In this document: positions 22,951 through 34,294 of the stretch, one piece after another
Layout of the letters: every line of letters begins with the position of its first letter
How positions within the stretch are numbered: position 1 is the stretch's first letter
Position numbers and translations under genes: made by a program
Notes under the pieces: generated by a model
Databases searched by the model: none
The model's input: the letters and a program-made list of their open reading frames with translations, nothing else
Told to the model about the DNA's origin: nothing
DNA from: Erodium maritimum
Lineage: Eukaryota > Streptophyta > Magnoliopsida > Geraniales > Geraniaceae
Direction: 5' to 3'
NCBI GenBank assembly: GCA_963921825.1
Contig: OY997591.1
Coordinates: 49,187,825 to 49,251,824 of the forward strand
DNA: 64,000 nt

Positions 22951-23418
22951 TCAATTTCCGACTTTCGAGTAATTTAATGCGCGTTTAAAGTTTCTAAACC
23001 AGTTAATTACAACTTTCAGAATTTAATTCCAAATTTCGATCCGGGTGTAGATTAATTACTCGGGGAACGTCCTAAACCACCCGAACACGAAAAGCCGAAC
23101 ACCCGACCATGTGGGCCCCACCCGACCCCCTTTGGCCGTGGGTGGCTAGGGCCGGTTTGGGGCCGGTCCACCAAGGTGGTGGCTTCAATTTCCGACTTCC
23201 GAGTAATTTAATTCGCGTTTAAAGTTTCTAAACCCGTTAATTACAACTTTCACAATTTAATTCCAAATTTCGATCCGGGTGTAGATTAGTGACTCGGGGA
23301 ACGTCCTAAACCACCCGAACACGAAAACCCGAACACCCGAGCATGTGGGCCCCACCCGACCCCCTTTGGCCGTGGGTGGCTAGGGCCGGTTTGGGGCCGG
23401 TCCACCAAGGTGGTGGCT
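22951..23418. repeat. 234-bp tandem duplication in Gypsy-1 5' LTR
   Basis: TCAATTTCCGAC starts at 22951 and again at 23185. Both units run 234 bp to GGTGGTGGCT with only scattered differences. The 3' LTR has a single copy (about 15330-15560), so the duplication is specific to this LTR. Confidence 0.93.
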
Positions 23419-24353
23419 GGTCCTAACTCCGGCCAGCCACCCTATAAAACCGGCCAGCCACCATACACGGTGGCCGGAGCTCCCCCGAGCCTCCGGTCAC
23501 CGGAAAACGTTCATCACTTCGCTCCAAAACACCTCCAACAAACCCCACACCTCAACTCATCCATATTCAACCCATTTCAATCCAAACCCTAACTTTTAAA
23601 TTTAACAAACGAGAATCGGTTAGGTGCTCACCGTAGAGAACATCGATGTGAGCTCGATTCTTTCATCGTTGAGACGATCCACCGGTTTGATCGACGAGAA
23701 AAATCAAAACTTCCAACACCTCCTTCTCTTATCTCTTCTTCTTCTAACTCCCATTTCTCTCTCCAAAACTCCATTTTTTCCAAATATGGCCTACCATTAC
23801 CATGCCTCTCATCTTTGTATTTTTTCAAAAAAACAACACTTTCCATAATTACAAAACTAACCCTCAAGTCCCATCTTTTGTTTTGTCCAATAAACCTAAC
23901 ACCACCACATTGGTGACATGTGGCAAGTGGGTCCCATACCTTTTGGAAAATATCTTCTGGATATTTTTCAGTCAGATTCGCGAAATTCGGCCGTCTCGGG
24001 CCCCGAACGGGCACTTTTTCCAAGAAATTACGAAACTTTACGGGCTACAAGGAAAAGACTCAACTAAGACCGCTGCGATGAAGGCTAATATTTTTGGATC
24101 CAAAACGGTCCTCGAATGGACCAAAACGTCGCTCGGTTGACTTTTCCAACGAAAAGTCAACATTTCCCAAATTGGTCAGAAAATTTCCCTGAGTCCCTCG
24201 GAACTCACTTTGATCGATATCGGGGTCAACTTAAGTCCGGTATGACCCTCGGGGTTAAATTTAGGTTCATTTAAGTGTCTGTCTAAAAATTTTAAATTTT
24301 CCTGTTTTTCGCAGATTTGATTGGCGTTGACCGGGAGTGGTTCTTACAAAGGG

Positions 24354-25487
24354 AATGATTTGTAAGTTGTTGAAATCGATTTATGGTTTGAAACAAGCTT
24401 CTCGGAGTTGGAACCTTTGTTTTGATGAAGCTATAATTGGATTCGGCTTTATCAAGAACGAAGATTAGCCTTGCGTTTACAAGAAGGCAAACGGGAGTAA
24501 GATTACCTATCTGGTGTGGTATGTCGATGACATACTACTAATCGGAAACGACATCCCTACCTTAAACGAGACCAAATATTGGTTAGGGACGCGTTTCTCG
24601 ATGAAGAACTCAGGCGAGGATGCTTGTATATCTTAGGGATTAAGATATATAGAGATCGCACCAAGAGGATCTTGGGATTAAGTCAAAGCACCTATGTGAA
24701 CAAAGTATTGAGGTGGTTCTCAATGCTAGATTCCTCGAAAGGACTCCTACATGCACGTCATGATGTTCATCTCAACAAGACTTAGTGTCCTAAGACACAT
24801 GATGAGCTGAAGAGAATGAGTAGAATCCCTTACCTGTCGGCGGTGGGATCGATCATGTATGCCATAATATGTACGAGACCAGATGTCTCATTTGCCTTAA
24901 GCTGTACCAAAAGACATCAATCTAACCCTGGTGAAGAGCACTGGGTAGCGGTCAAAGAAATTCTCACATATTTAAGAAGAACTAAAGACACGTTCCTAGT
25001 GTACGGGGGAAAGAATAATTCTGAACTAGTTGTTAATGCGTATGTTAACGCTAGTTTCCAGAAAAATTTAGATGACTTTAGAAGTCAGTCGGGATTTGTG
25101 TTAACGTTGAATGGCAGAGCCTTCTGCTGACTCCATGATAGAGGTCGAGTACATAACGGCTGTAGAGGCAGCCAAGGAGGTTGTATGGATTGGGAAGTTC
25201 ATGGCAGGGTTAAGTGCAATTAAAAACCCTTCCAGCCTTGTGAACCTATTTTGCGACAACACTAGGGCCATTGCTCAAGCTAAATAGCCCAGATCGCATA
25301 ACAAATCCAAACATGTACTGCGGCGATATCACCTCATCAGAGAAATACTGAACCGAGGCGATGTGAAGATCACGTATATTGCAACAGATGATAACATAGC
25401 CGACCCTTTGACCAAAGCGCTCTCATTGCCTAAGCACGAAAGGCATGCAAGGTCAATGGTAATAGATCGGAGTTTAGATTGGAACTA
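24354..25487 (+). pseudogene. Copia-A RT and RNase H remains
   Basis: The translated motifs include the SIYGLKQASRSWN region, YVDDILLIGNDI, ILGIKIYRDRTKRILGLSQ, CTRPDVSFALSC, YLRRTKDTFLVYGGKN, the LFCDNT region and DPLTKALS near the end. They follow the same order as the better-preserved Copia-C copy on the other strand. The first five bases after Gypsy-1 (24349-24353) repeat 13506-13510, the insertion duplication. Confidence 0.88.
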
Positions 25488-25502
25488 GGGAAAGTGGGAG
25501 AT
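25488..25502 (+). other. Copia-A polypurine tract
   Basis: GGGAAAGTGGGAGAT lies directly before LTR start TGTTAG. The same arrangement occurs on the minus strand of Copia-C at 56383-56397. Confidence 0.9.
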
Positions 25503-27090
25503 TGTTAGTCTTAGTGCCCGTAGTCCAATCGTAAATGTCGTAAATGTCCAAATGTAAATATCATAGTTGGAAATATAATAAAGCGACTTTTAATATTACT
25601 TAAGTGTTGGAGTAATATGTCGTGTGTGTTTCCGATCTATGCCCACCATGCGAATAGAAGCATATATCAGGGCGGATCACACTTGATGAGGTCCCTAGTC
25701 AATAGTCTTCGCTAGAAGCCACTAGTATGAAACATGACTCTTGATGGCTTATGTTCTATTGGTCATTGGAAAGAGTTCATGAGTCTGATCATAGACATCA
25801 TGTTGGACATGATGTTAGACGACCCGACCTGAATATGTTCCATAGATAAGTCATGAACATGTTCAGAGTCGTAGCTTGTCAGGCATCCTTAGACCGAGGA
25901 GTCTATATGATTACTATGCAGTAAACAACCAAGTTTGACCTGAAAGCCCAACTTTGCACCGTGACTGGGCTTCCATAACAGCCAGGATTGGCTTGGGGAA
26001 TGACTGCAAGAGTGACATTATAGACGGCCAAGGGATTTATCCCTCATACTATGGTATGAGAAAGATATCTAGTTCACGGTCGCTTGATCGAGAGTGTCTG
26101 ACAGGAAAAGCATGGCCATGCACATGATACAGGGTATCATAAGTTCAGACATCTCACATACCGAGGAACAATGATTGAGAATAATAAGGATGACGGCTCT
26201 ATGCCTTATCTCAATCAGGATATCGAAGATAAAAGGATAATCACAAGGACGGCGGAAAGGTCAGAATCGACTAAGTCGATTTGTTATGCAGGGTCCGACA
26301 ATATTGAGTCTCGTCAGTCGCCATATTAGTAAGATGAAGTAAAATTGGATTTTACGTTGATCTTACCGACATGCATAGACCTAAGTGTCACACCGACAAT
26401 TTGATAGTCAATAAGAGTATGACAGACTTGAGTTGGAGGGAGATATGGCGGGGATCGCCATAGTGGACCGGCTAGCATGATGGGCTTAGCATTAGCTCTC
26501 TTGGAGAGGCCCATGCCCGGCACGCATAGGCTAAGCCCAACAAGAAACTAAAGTCATTAGATGACCAATTAGTCTTGTTGACCAAAATTAGGTGGGACCC
26601 AATTTTCACTAAACTAATAAACTTGGATAGTTTATTAGCTCCACCTTGCACCTAGACTTGGACACTTGTCTAGTGTTAGAAGCTAAGTGATTTGACTAAA
26701 TGCACTTAACTCAAAAAGCAAGAGGTGCTGGGAGATCATTACAAGCAAGTGTAGAGAAAGAGAGAGAACAACTTCATCTTCTTCTCCTACCTTGGCCGAA
26801 CCCCCCCTCCAAGCTTCAAGGTTGTTTGTGCATGTTCTTGAGTGCTCGAACTCAAGAACTACGTTGGCTTTGATTCCATATCGGATACGTAGGCATCCAA
26901 GGGACTCAAGCCGAACCATAGTTGGTGTTATTCTTATATTTTCTCCATCAAAACAACAAGGTGATGTTCTTGAACCCTTGCTGATTTTTTCAGTTTTGTT
27001 CTTCATATTTGGTAGAGTTGTTGTCATCGATTCGTGGTTAATTTCTGCTGCAATTCTTTTTCTTCTTGTCCACGACTTCGAGTTCCAACA
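25503..27090 (+). repeat. Copia-A 3' LTR (1588 bp)
   Basis: TGTTAGTCTTAGTGC to AGTTCCAACA, with matching TGTT...AACA ends. It is related along its length to the LTRs at 27133-28839 and 54718-56382, but its last few hundred bases differ from theirs. Confidence 0.85.
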
Positions 27091-27132
27091 ATAGATCCCC
27101 CATCGGACCGCGTGGTCTTCGAGGTAGAGGAC
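27091..27132. other. 42-bp spacer between two Copia LTRs
   Basis: The sequence between two same-orientation Copia LTRs does not resemble a primer site or polypurine tract. It may be a remnant of flanking DNA. See findings. Confidence 0.5.
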
Positions 27133-28839
27133 TGTTAGTCTTAGTGCTCGTGGTTCAATCCTAAATGTCCAAATGTATATATCATCGTTAGCAATAAAAT
27201 TAAAACAACTTTATATTACTTATGTGTTGGAGTAATATATCGATGTGCGCTCTGATCTATGCCCACAATGCGAATAGAACCATATATTGAGATAGATCAC
27301 ACTCGATGGGTCCCTAGTCAACAAAGCTTCACTAGAAGCGACTAGTATGAAAGATGGCTCTTTATGGCTTATGTTCCATTAATCATTGGAATGAGATTCT
27401 GGAGTCTGATCATAGATATCATGTGGGACATGATATTGGACGACCCGACATGAATATGCGCCATAGATCAAGTCAGGAACATATTCATTGTCGTAGCTTG
27501 TCATGTATCCTTAGACCAAGGAGTCTTTGTGATCGCTATGCAGTAAACAACTGAGTTTGACCTGAACTTAACGCTGTCCGTAACAAGGCTTCCATAACAG
27601 AAAGGATTAGCTTGGCGACATATTGCATGAGTGACACAAAAGACGGCTAAGGGATTTATCCCTCATACTGCGGTATGGGAAAGATATCGGTTCTCAGACG
27701 CTTTATCGAGAGTGACTAAAAGAATAGCATGGCCATGCACATGATACTGGGTATCATATATTCAGTCATCTCACATATCAAGGAACAATGATTGAGAACA
27801 ATAAGGATGACGACTCTATGCCTTATCTCAATCAGGATATCAAAGATAAAAGGATAATGACAGGGACGACAGAAAGGTTAGAATCGACAAGGTCGATTCG
27901 TTATGCAGTGTCAGGCAATACTAAAGTCTTGTTAGTTTCCACTTATATAGGATCGAGTAAAATGGGATTTTACGTTGATTTGTTGACATGCATAAATCTA
28001 AGGGTCACACCGGAGGATGAAATTCATTAAGACATTTATGGAGAATGGCCAAAAGGGAGTTGTCTCGAGACATGACCAAAACTGGGTTTTGGGTCATGTT
28101 CCCGTAAGTGAATAGGACTTTACGGATCGATACAAGGCTTGGAGTCTTAGGATTGATCACGTCGGATAATGTTGGACATTTCCGGTATGAATGGCATGGA
28201 GGCGATGAGCACGTCATGGGACCTCATTGGGAATGGCCACGGGCCATGTTCCAAGAGGCCTATGAGAGGCCCATGCAACCAAGGCCCATTGAACTAATTA
28301 ATCAAGTCTTGATTAATTAGTACTAAGTAAGCAAGAGAATTAGTAAGGTGTTTGTGATTTACCACCTAACCCCATCTTGTCTAGCCATACTTCACACCAT
28401 ACTTGTCCTATTTACATAATGCATCACACCATGCTTTTCCAATACTATTGTTTATTATGTTGATGGAATTTAATTGGTTTGAGTCATCCTTTTTCAACAT
28501 AACAAACACAATACACAAATTGTTAGCAACTTTTTTCTCTCCCTTCTCCTATAATTTCGGGGTTGGCTTGGTTTCTCTCCATTTTTGGTGTTCTTGAGTC
28601 CTTGTATGAAGAACTACGTGGCTTTGATTCCGAAGTGGATACGTAGGCGTCTTGAAGACTCAAGCCAATCATCCTTTCCTTTTTGTTCTCTTCTCTTATT
28701 GTGTTCTTGAACAATTGTCAGAAATGATGATTTCATTTTGTTTTGTGAATCTAATCGTAGTAGTTTTTCCTTGCAGGGTCTCAGGTTTTATTTGCTTCTG
28801 CTGTGAATATGCGTTCATACCCTCCATCGAGACCCAACA
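27133..28839 (+). repeat. Copia LTR, apparently solo (1707 bp)
   Basis: It starts TGTTAGTCTTAGTGCTCG and ends CATCGAGACCCAACA. It is closest to the Copia-C LTR (54718-56382, opposite strand), sharing the CTCCATCGAGACCCAACA end. No Copia interior adjoins it. Flanking pentamers AGGAC and CAGAC do not match, so the target duplication is uncertain. Confidence 0.85.
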
Positions 28840-30790
28840 CAGACTGCACCAAGAGCGACGTGACGAGGCCAGCAGGGACAATAACAGCAACGACGTCAGG
28901 TGTGTCGTCGGCGCGAGCAGAGGGTGGGAGCACCATAGTCGCAGAGATAGGGCAACTAAGGCTAGGGTTTAGCTCTCAATTAGAGAGAGAGTATGACCAT
29001 ACAAAACTTAGCCTGGTACTACTCTATGTACCAGTAGCACGAGTCTATCAATGTTTTATTTATTTATCTTCTAAATATAATTTAATGAGATACAATAATG
29101 AATTAAAATATGTGGCTCCGGATCTCTAATTTCGGTCTGTAGGGTTCAACATCTTCTCTATCTTATTACACCTCCTATAATTTTACCGTCCAACTGTTAC
29201 ATCGACCTTCTCGAGGACCCACCGCCCGCCAACCTAGGCACCACTCACTTGACCAGACCAGCGTCGCCACGTGCTCTGTTTGCCATCTCGAGTCCCAAGG
29301 ATATTCCGACTGTCACCATCATTGTGCCGCTCCCCACCCAAGTGTAACCCACTTTACCGGTGTCATGCCACCAACCCCGCCTCGAGGTTCTATGAAACCA
29401 GTCTAGTCGAAGAAGAAGGGACACCGTCCACCTCTTGCCTTGCCTTGCTCCCAACCGATCCCACCTGTTGCTGCTCCTCCTTCCTCCACCTGGCCGGTGT
29501 CGGTCATGATTGTTCCCATCGTGCCTTTATTGGCCACGATTGATCTGGTAATCACGATCCCCTGCGTTAGTGCATCCGAGGTGTGTCAACCCGATGCCAC
29601 GGGTACCTTAGGTATACCGGGTTTCCTCCACAAGACCTTGTGCTCATACTCGTCCCTCCATCATTGACCTGACAAACCATACCCACCACTGGTGAAATTG
29701 AACATGGCATGGTGTACCGCTCTCACCTGGGAGGGACTGGGAGGGAACATGGAAGCATTATTCTTGGCTCTCGGCATGATGATGATGGCTCCATTACTAA
29801 AGAGCTCAGCCTGACCACTATACCCAGTCAATCGCCTTGCCAACTGGGCAGGACTACCTAAGGAATTTATAGAGACACTCTTACAGGAGGGACAACACGG
29901 TATCGGAGACACCTCTCTCCTAAACCAATTCGTGAACATCCAACGAAGGCCATCTCCACCAGTACATGCTGATCCTGACAGGAAATGAATGTTAAGGGCC
30001 TCCCAGCTACTATATTGGACGACCAAGCTCTAACGGTCCGAACCAATAGGTCGGAGGACAGGGATTACAACCCAAGATCTTCTTCCTACCACTTCAGCAC
30101 GTCCGTGGTACTGGAAGCACATGTGTCTCTTCTTGGTACCATCGCCTAAAACCCCATAGGCCACAGGGCCAAGTGAAGCTAATGCAACACAAGATGTTCT
30201 GCCTAACCAAGAGGAGCTTCTCACTTGCTCCAAGAAACAATATGTGCCAAGGGGTGGGCTCCCCGTCCCCAGACAAGGACAACAACTTACCAAGAGATTT
30301 TCCAAGCGAGGATTGTAAAGAAGCCTTACACAAGACAATGTGAGGGAAATCGAGCATCGAGGTGTGTCTAGGGATGCACATATTTGCGTACCAACGTCGG
30401 TACAAGTCCAACAACCCCTTCCCCCATCATCTAGTCTTCTCCTTAGATGCATGTTATCCCCTCAAACGATCCAAATCATTCTTCACATGTATTTTCAAGT
30501 CGAGTCAGATAATGAGTACTATACGCTACAATTGAGTAGATATCTTTGTGGAGCCTATCTACCACTAGTTTGTCTCTAGAATAACCGGATATTGTGTTAC
30601 AGGGTTAGCGTCTGGTACCTACGGGTCAATACTCCAATCTAACCCTTTTATTTCGTTTCCTTCATATTACAGTTTCTTTCGTATTTTTGTTTCTATGGTT
30701 TACTTTCGTAACCTCTATTTGATAATCAATAAAGTATACCATATGCTGAAAAAGAGAAATATATGGCATGTTATCATGCTAACATGGGTG
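28840..30790. other. Unassigned region, possibly degraded LINE material
   Basis: No intact gene. Near 28860-28990 the minus strand has an AAACCCTAGCC leader followed by an ATG and a short alanine-valine-rich frame, like a LINE 5' end cut by the LTR at 28839. From about 29200 to 30450 the sequence is relatively GC-rich, with overlapping open minus-strand stretches (for example 29661-30026, 30030-30452) in different frames. It looks like decayed coding sequence, but I recognise no domain. The rest is AT-rich with nothing visible. Confidence 0.4.
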
Positions 30791-30806
30791 TTGCTATTAT
30801 GTTTTA

Positions 30807-31207
30807 GGGATAACTCCGAATCCAAACGGTGTGGGAAAGCTGTATTTCACGTCGTAATTGTGACTCACCTTTTGTCACACGTCCAATACCAAAGGTGGTG
30901 TCATTTTACAAAACATGAAAAATGACACCAAAAAAGTGGTACAACGTTCGCATTCGATGGGTTTTCCTCTTAATTTTTGTATAATTTGCATTGATCAGTG
31001 CACTACAAGAGGTAGATGGTATAAATTTACCAAAAAAAAAAACACTTTTTTTTGTGTCATTTTTCATGTTTTGTAAAAAAAACCACCTTTTGTATAGGAC
31101 ATGTGACAAAAAGTGACCTTTGGTATGGGACATGTAACAAAAAAGGTGAGTCACAGTTAGGACGTGAAACACATCTTTCCCACACCGTTTGGATTCGGAG
31201 TTATCCC
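30807..31207. mobile_element. MULE-type MITE with long terminal inverted repeats
   Basis: It begins GGGATAACTCCGAATCC and ends in its inverse complement. The first 33 bases of the two arms are identical, and the arms continue to pair for roughly 145 bases, with an extra segment of about 30 bases in the right arm. It is flanked by perfect 9-bp direct repeats TATGTTTTA (30798-30806 and 31208-31216). A 9-bp duplication with long GG-starting inverted repeats is the mark of Mutator-like elements. There is no transposase, so it is non-autonomous. Its transcript would fold into a long hairpin. Confidence 0.93.
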
Positions 31208-31216
31208 TATGTTTTA

Positions 31217-31506
31217 TTTTGGAAGAAGTATACATAATCTCGCTTGACTACGCACCTTTTTCAAATTACCATAGTTAATTAAAAATATTTTGTTTGTGGT
31301 ATCCTAAATTGTTTTTTCCACTTTACTATGACGCAGTTAACTTTCCATACAATAAATGTGAAAATTCTAAAATACCCCTTATATTATCTAAAATTTTGAA
31401 ACCATGTAATTATTCATTCAAAAGATAAAATAGTTAAATTTTCAAATTGACCTTTATTAATCTTCAAATTTTCACAATTTACCATTAAAATCAATAGTTT
31501 TTTAAC
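31217..31506. other. AT-rich sequence without genes
   Basis: About 290 bases of AT-rich sequence in which I see no gene, repeat or promoter. Confidence 0.5.
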
Positions 31507-32532
31507 TAATAATTTTTCTTCTCCTCAGGCCGGCGAGCAGTTTTGATTTGTTTCAGTCGATCCCGTATCTGGTGATGACTCCGTGATCTAAGGGATATCG
31601 ACACCAAAATATCCACATTCAAATGGGTTTCCTTTTTCGAACTCTGCAGATTTGGGATCCTTATCGCCGCTGATCACGGACGTCCCAAATTTATCTCCGG
31701 GCGCGATTGTATCTCAGAAGGAATCATGTGGTGTTATCGGGCCTGGAGGGTTGGGTGCTGATTTGGGTTAATCTGGTCTTGTTGGGACGGACCCTTGCAG
31801 AACAGGTTTGGCTACTAATTTGTCAGGTGTGGGGCTGCATCAAGGTGGTTTTGGGCTTGAGTTGGGTGGATTTTCTGAGTTACATCCATCCGGAAAGTCC
31901 AACCGTTGGCCCATGAAGAACCAACTTTAGCATCCGTTTTCAGTCGCATTGGGAATGATATTGGCTCGGTACCTGACGATCTTGGTGAACCGACTTTGGA
32001 AGTTGGTTTTCAGGGAAGTCCTTGGAAGGAGGCCTTGGAGAAACCGATTTCTATGGCCGAGCCGAAGCAACGTGGACGGCCAAAGAAGGGCCACTCAAAG
32101 GTGAGTGCACAACCAAACGTTGTTTATCAGACAAGAGCTAGGACCTCTGCTGATAAAGGGGTTATAATGAAGCGTTTCTTGGTGGACGTTGTCAAAAAAG
32201 ATAGCACGGGAAATTGGAGTTTTAGTTCGAAAGTTGGACATAAAGCTGTTGATCTTTGTGCTTTGGCGCTCGAGAAGGACGCCGAAGGTGGTCAAGACAA
32301 GGATTTTGTGGACCCAACTCCAGTTCTTTCTTTAACCCCTGTTTCGGTTTCTAACCGGTTTACATGTTTGAACCCAGATAGGAAGTAGACACTTTTGTCT
32401 TTCCTATTCTCTGTCTGCTCTTTTGAGCTGTATTGGTATGAGGAAAAGTTCCTTTTGGATCTTTTCTTTCTTTTGTTCTATATTCATGTAGAACACTTGC
32501 TTAATAAAATTCTTAGCCTATCAAAAAAAAAA
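31507..32532 (+). mobile_element. LINE-derived retroposon with ORF1-like reading frame and poly(A)
   Basis: A coding-like 5' part (frame around 31620-31915, then 31906-32388 after a frameshift) ends in SVSNRFTCLNPDRK and a stop. It is followed by a short 3' UTR with TTAATAAAATT and a 10-A tail (32523-32532). The frame includes RGRPKKG, an AT-hook-like motif common in plant LINE ORF1, and SNRF near the end, as in many LINE ORF1 C-termini. No endonuclease or RT is present. The 5' edge is approximate and I found no convincing target duplication. Confidence 0.55.
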
Positions 32533-33200
32533 TCTTGAATTCATATGTTATGTTTATATTGTTTTTTAAAATTAATTTTTTAATATTAATTAAAAAAAAC
32601 CTTTGATTTTCCAAATGTCTTGAATTTCACTATTTTAATTTTACAGTTATATTTTCTTTATAGTTCTTAAATTTTTATTTTCTATAAAATTGTACATTCT
32701 CTGGATTTTTACTTCATCATTTCTTAGTCTATAAATATTAAATAGAAACCATTTTTGGTCGTTTTATTAAAAAAAGTATGTAAAAACCCATTTAGTGCAA
32801 CAAAAAAAAATATTAGCGTGCAATAATATTAATAGAAAATAAACATTAGCAAACCAATAATGAGACTAGTTGCAATATTCCTCCGCATGGAGAGTTCTAC
32901 TACGGTTTCTACTAAGACTTCAATCAAGTCGCAGCTAGCCATAGCGTCTTTGGGCTTACCCCGTCACTAGTGACGTGTCCTCCAGTCTTGTACCGGTCTC
33001 ATCCTTCAACCCTTATGGTGGAAAACTGGTTTCTCTCCTCGGCACTAATTGACCCCATTATTGTCGTCGCCGTGAAGCATGTGACCGCTGCCACCACCAC
33101 CTCTACCGGCCATAACTCCACCACAAACCTAGTCACCACCTTGTCCTCCACTTATGCACCCTCTTCGATCTCTCTCTCGATTATGGGTTAGGCTAATTGA
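32533..33200. other. Unassigned AT-rich sequence
   Basis: AT-rich to about 32880, then a more balanced stretch with a short Thr/Ser-rich open frame (32970-33191) that I do not recognise. No promoter or repeat boundaries are visible. Confidence 0.4.
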
Positions 33201-33388
33201 TTTTGGTCTTTTTTTATTTTGTCTATTTTCTTTTTTGCAAGGTCAAAGACTAATGAGCAGAGATTCAAGGATTCTTACCACAAGGGAACCTAAATCACGT
33301 ATATCCTCCCATAGGATCAAACATCGTTTAGCCACCATCTTTAGTAGTTGTCGATAGTATCAGATTTTAGTTTGCACTCAAGATATTC

Positions 33389-33592
33389 TTGTCTCTCCAG
33401 TTGGGACGATCATCTTGGATATTTGACATTTGCTTCGGCAAAAATAGGGTATATCTCTCGAGTTTGATAAAGGACCGAAATGTAGCATCTCATTGGCTAG
33501 CCAAGGAGGCTCGTTTTATGTATGTTCTTCTGTGGTCAAGGAACTTGCTCCTTGATGCACTTCATTGTATCGTTCTTTCAGATAATTAATAC
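33389..33592 (+). pseudogene. LINE ORF2 C-terminal RNase H-like remnant
   Basis: The peptide KDRNVASHWLAKEARF followed by DALHCIVLSDN and a stop matches the end of the RNase H-like domain found at the C-terminus of many plant L1 ORF2 proteins and related host proteins. Nothing upstream that I can read completes the domain, so it is a 5'-truncated copy or fragment. Confidence 0.5.
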
Positions 33593-33599
33593 AAATTAC

Positions 33600-34286
33600 A
33601 CATTTAGCTAAAAATAAATAAATATTAGCGTATGAAAATAAGAATTTTGGTACCATCTTCAGTTTCACTATAATATGTGAACTGTTTAGTTCTCTTTGTT
33701 CCATATTGCAGTTGGTTATTATTTTAGAAGCAGAATAAACCAGAAACATTCAAAAGTAGTAGAGAACATGTAGTTTTTTTTCAGCGAAGCACCACAAACA
33801 AAAATGATCCAAACAGTACAAATAGAGCAGACTATATAGCAAGAGTCAAACAACATAACTAAAGAAACGAGATCATGTGACCTTAATGGGATTAGAAGCC
33901 CCACCGTTATAGTGAGTGCTCAAGACTACCTCTATCTTCCTGAAACTTTTTTCAGCTGAACCTTTGTAGCGAACACCAATACCCTCATCAAACCTCATCA
34001 TAGTGTGGGTAATACTCTCTCGTACGTCCATCAACCAATGAGAAAGAGAAACCCGAATAGATATCAAGCTTAGGAAGGCCATCACCAAAGTCAACCTAGA
34101 GAGGCGGTGGGGACAAATCTGGGACAGGAACGAGAGCCTGATACAGCCCACCATAGAGGTCTGTGACAAAAACCATGTCTGAATCAGGACCATCCAAAGC
34201 CATATATGCCCACATTTTCTACTTGTTACCTAAAGCAAGAGACAAAGAAGCAACAACACCAACAAAATAGGGGCTAACCTGCCTGA
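33600..34286. other. Unassigned, decayed coding-like sequence (minus strand)
   Basis: Minus-strand open stretches at 33719-33904 and 33873-34193 read coherently with sequence beyond the hAT MITE, which interrupts them at 34295. I do not recognise the protein. Confidence 0.35.
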
Positions 34287-34294
34287 CCAAGGAG

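Larger units (their letters stand above)
13511..24348 (-). mobile_element. Gypsy-1: whole-length, broken Ty3/Gypsy chromodomain-type element
   Basis: It is flanked by perfect 5-bp repeats AAGGG (13506-13510 and 24349-24353) and inserted in Copia-A. On the minus strand the order is 5' LTR (24348-21042), Met-tRNA primer site, leader, an LTR-like block, protease, RT, RNase H, integrase with a chromodomain-like end, polypurine tract, 3' LTR (16492-13511). The Gypsy order (RT before integrase) and the end motif VQWRHHEAESTWERE point to the Tekay/Del-like chromoviruses. No gag domain is recognised. The coding part carries many breaks. LTRs differ by a few percent by eye plus indels, so it is old but younger than its Copia host. 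Confidence 0.92.
21042..24348 (-). repeat. Gypsy-1 5' LTR (3307 bp)
   Basis: Plus-coordinate ends are TGTCACGCCCC and TTCTTACA. It is longer than its partner mainly because of a 234-bp tandem duplication (22951-23418) and a longer tandem array (21850-22280). Hairpin at 21319-21336. Target repeat AAGGG follows at 24349. Confidence 0.93.
13243..27090 (+). mobile_element. Copia-A: broken Ty1/Copia element carrying Gypsy-1
   Basis: It begins inside the RT region (NPQTYKARLVAKGYRQ equivalent, about 13260). It is interrupted by Gypsy-1 at 13511-24348, resumes with RT and RNase H, and ends with a polypurine tract and one LTR (25503-27090). No 5' LTR, gag or integrase is present to the left. It is the same lineage as Copia-C, judged by RT, RNase H, polypurine tract and LTR start. 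Broken in many places. Confidence 0.88.

Noticed and set aside
28108-28320. Open frame repeated in a related form at 55195-55407 on the other strand
   Set aside because: Both lie inside related Copia LTRs, so the likeness reflects LTR homology, not a conserved gene.
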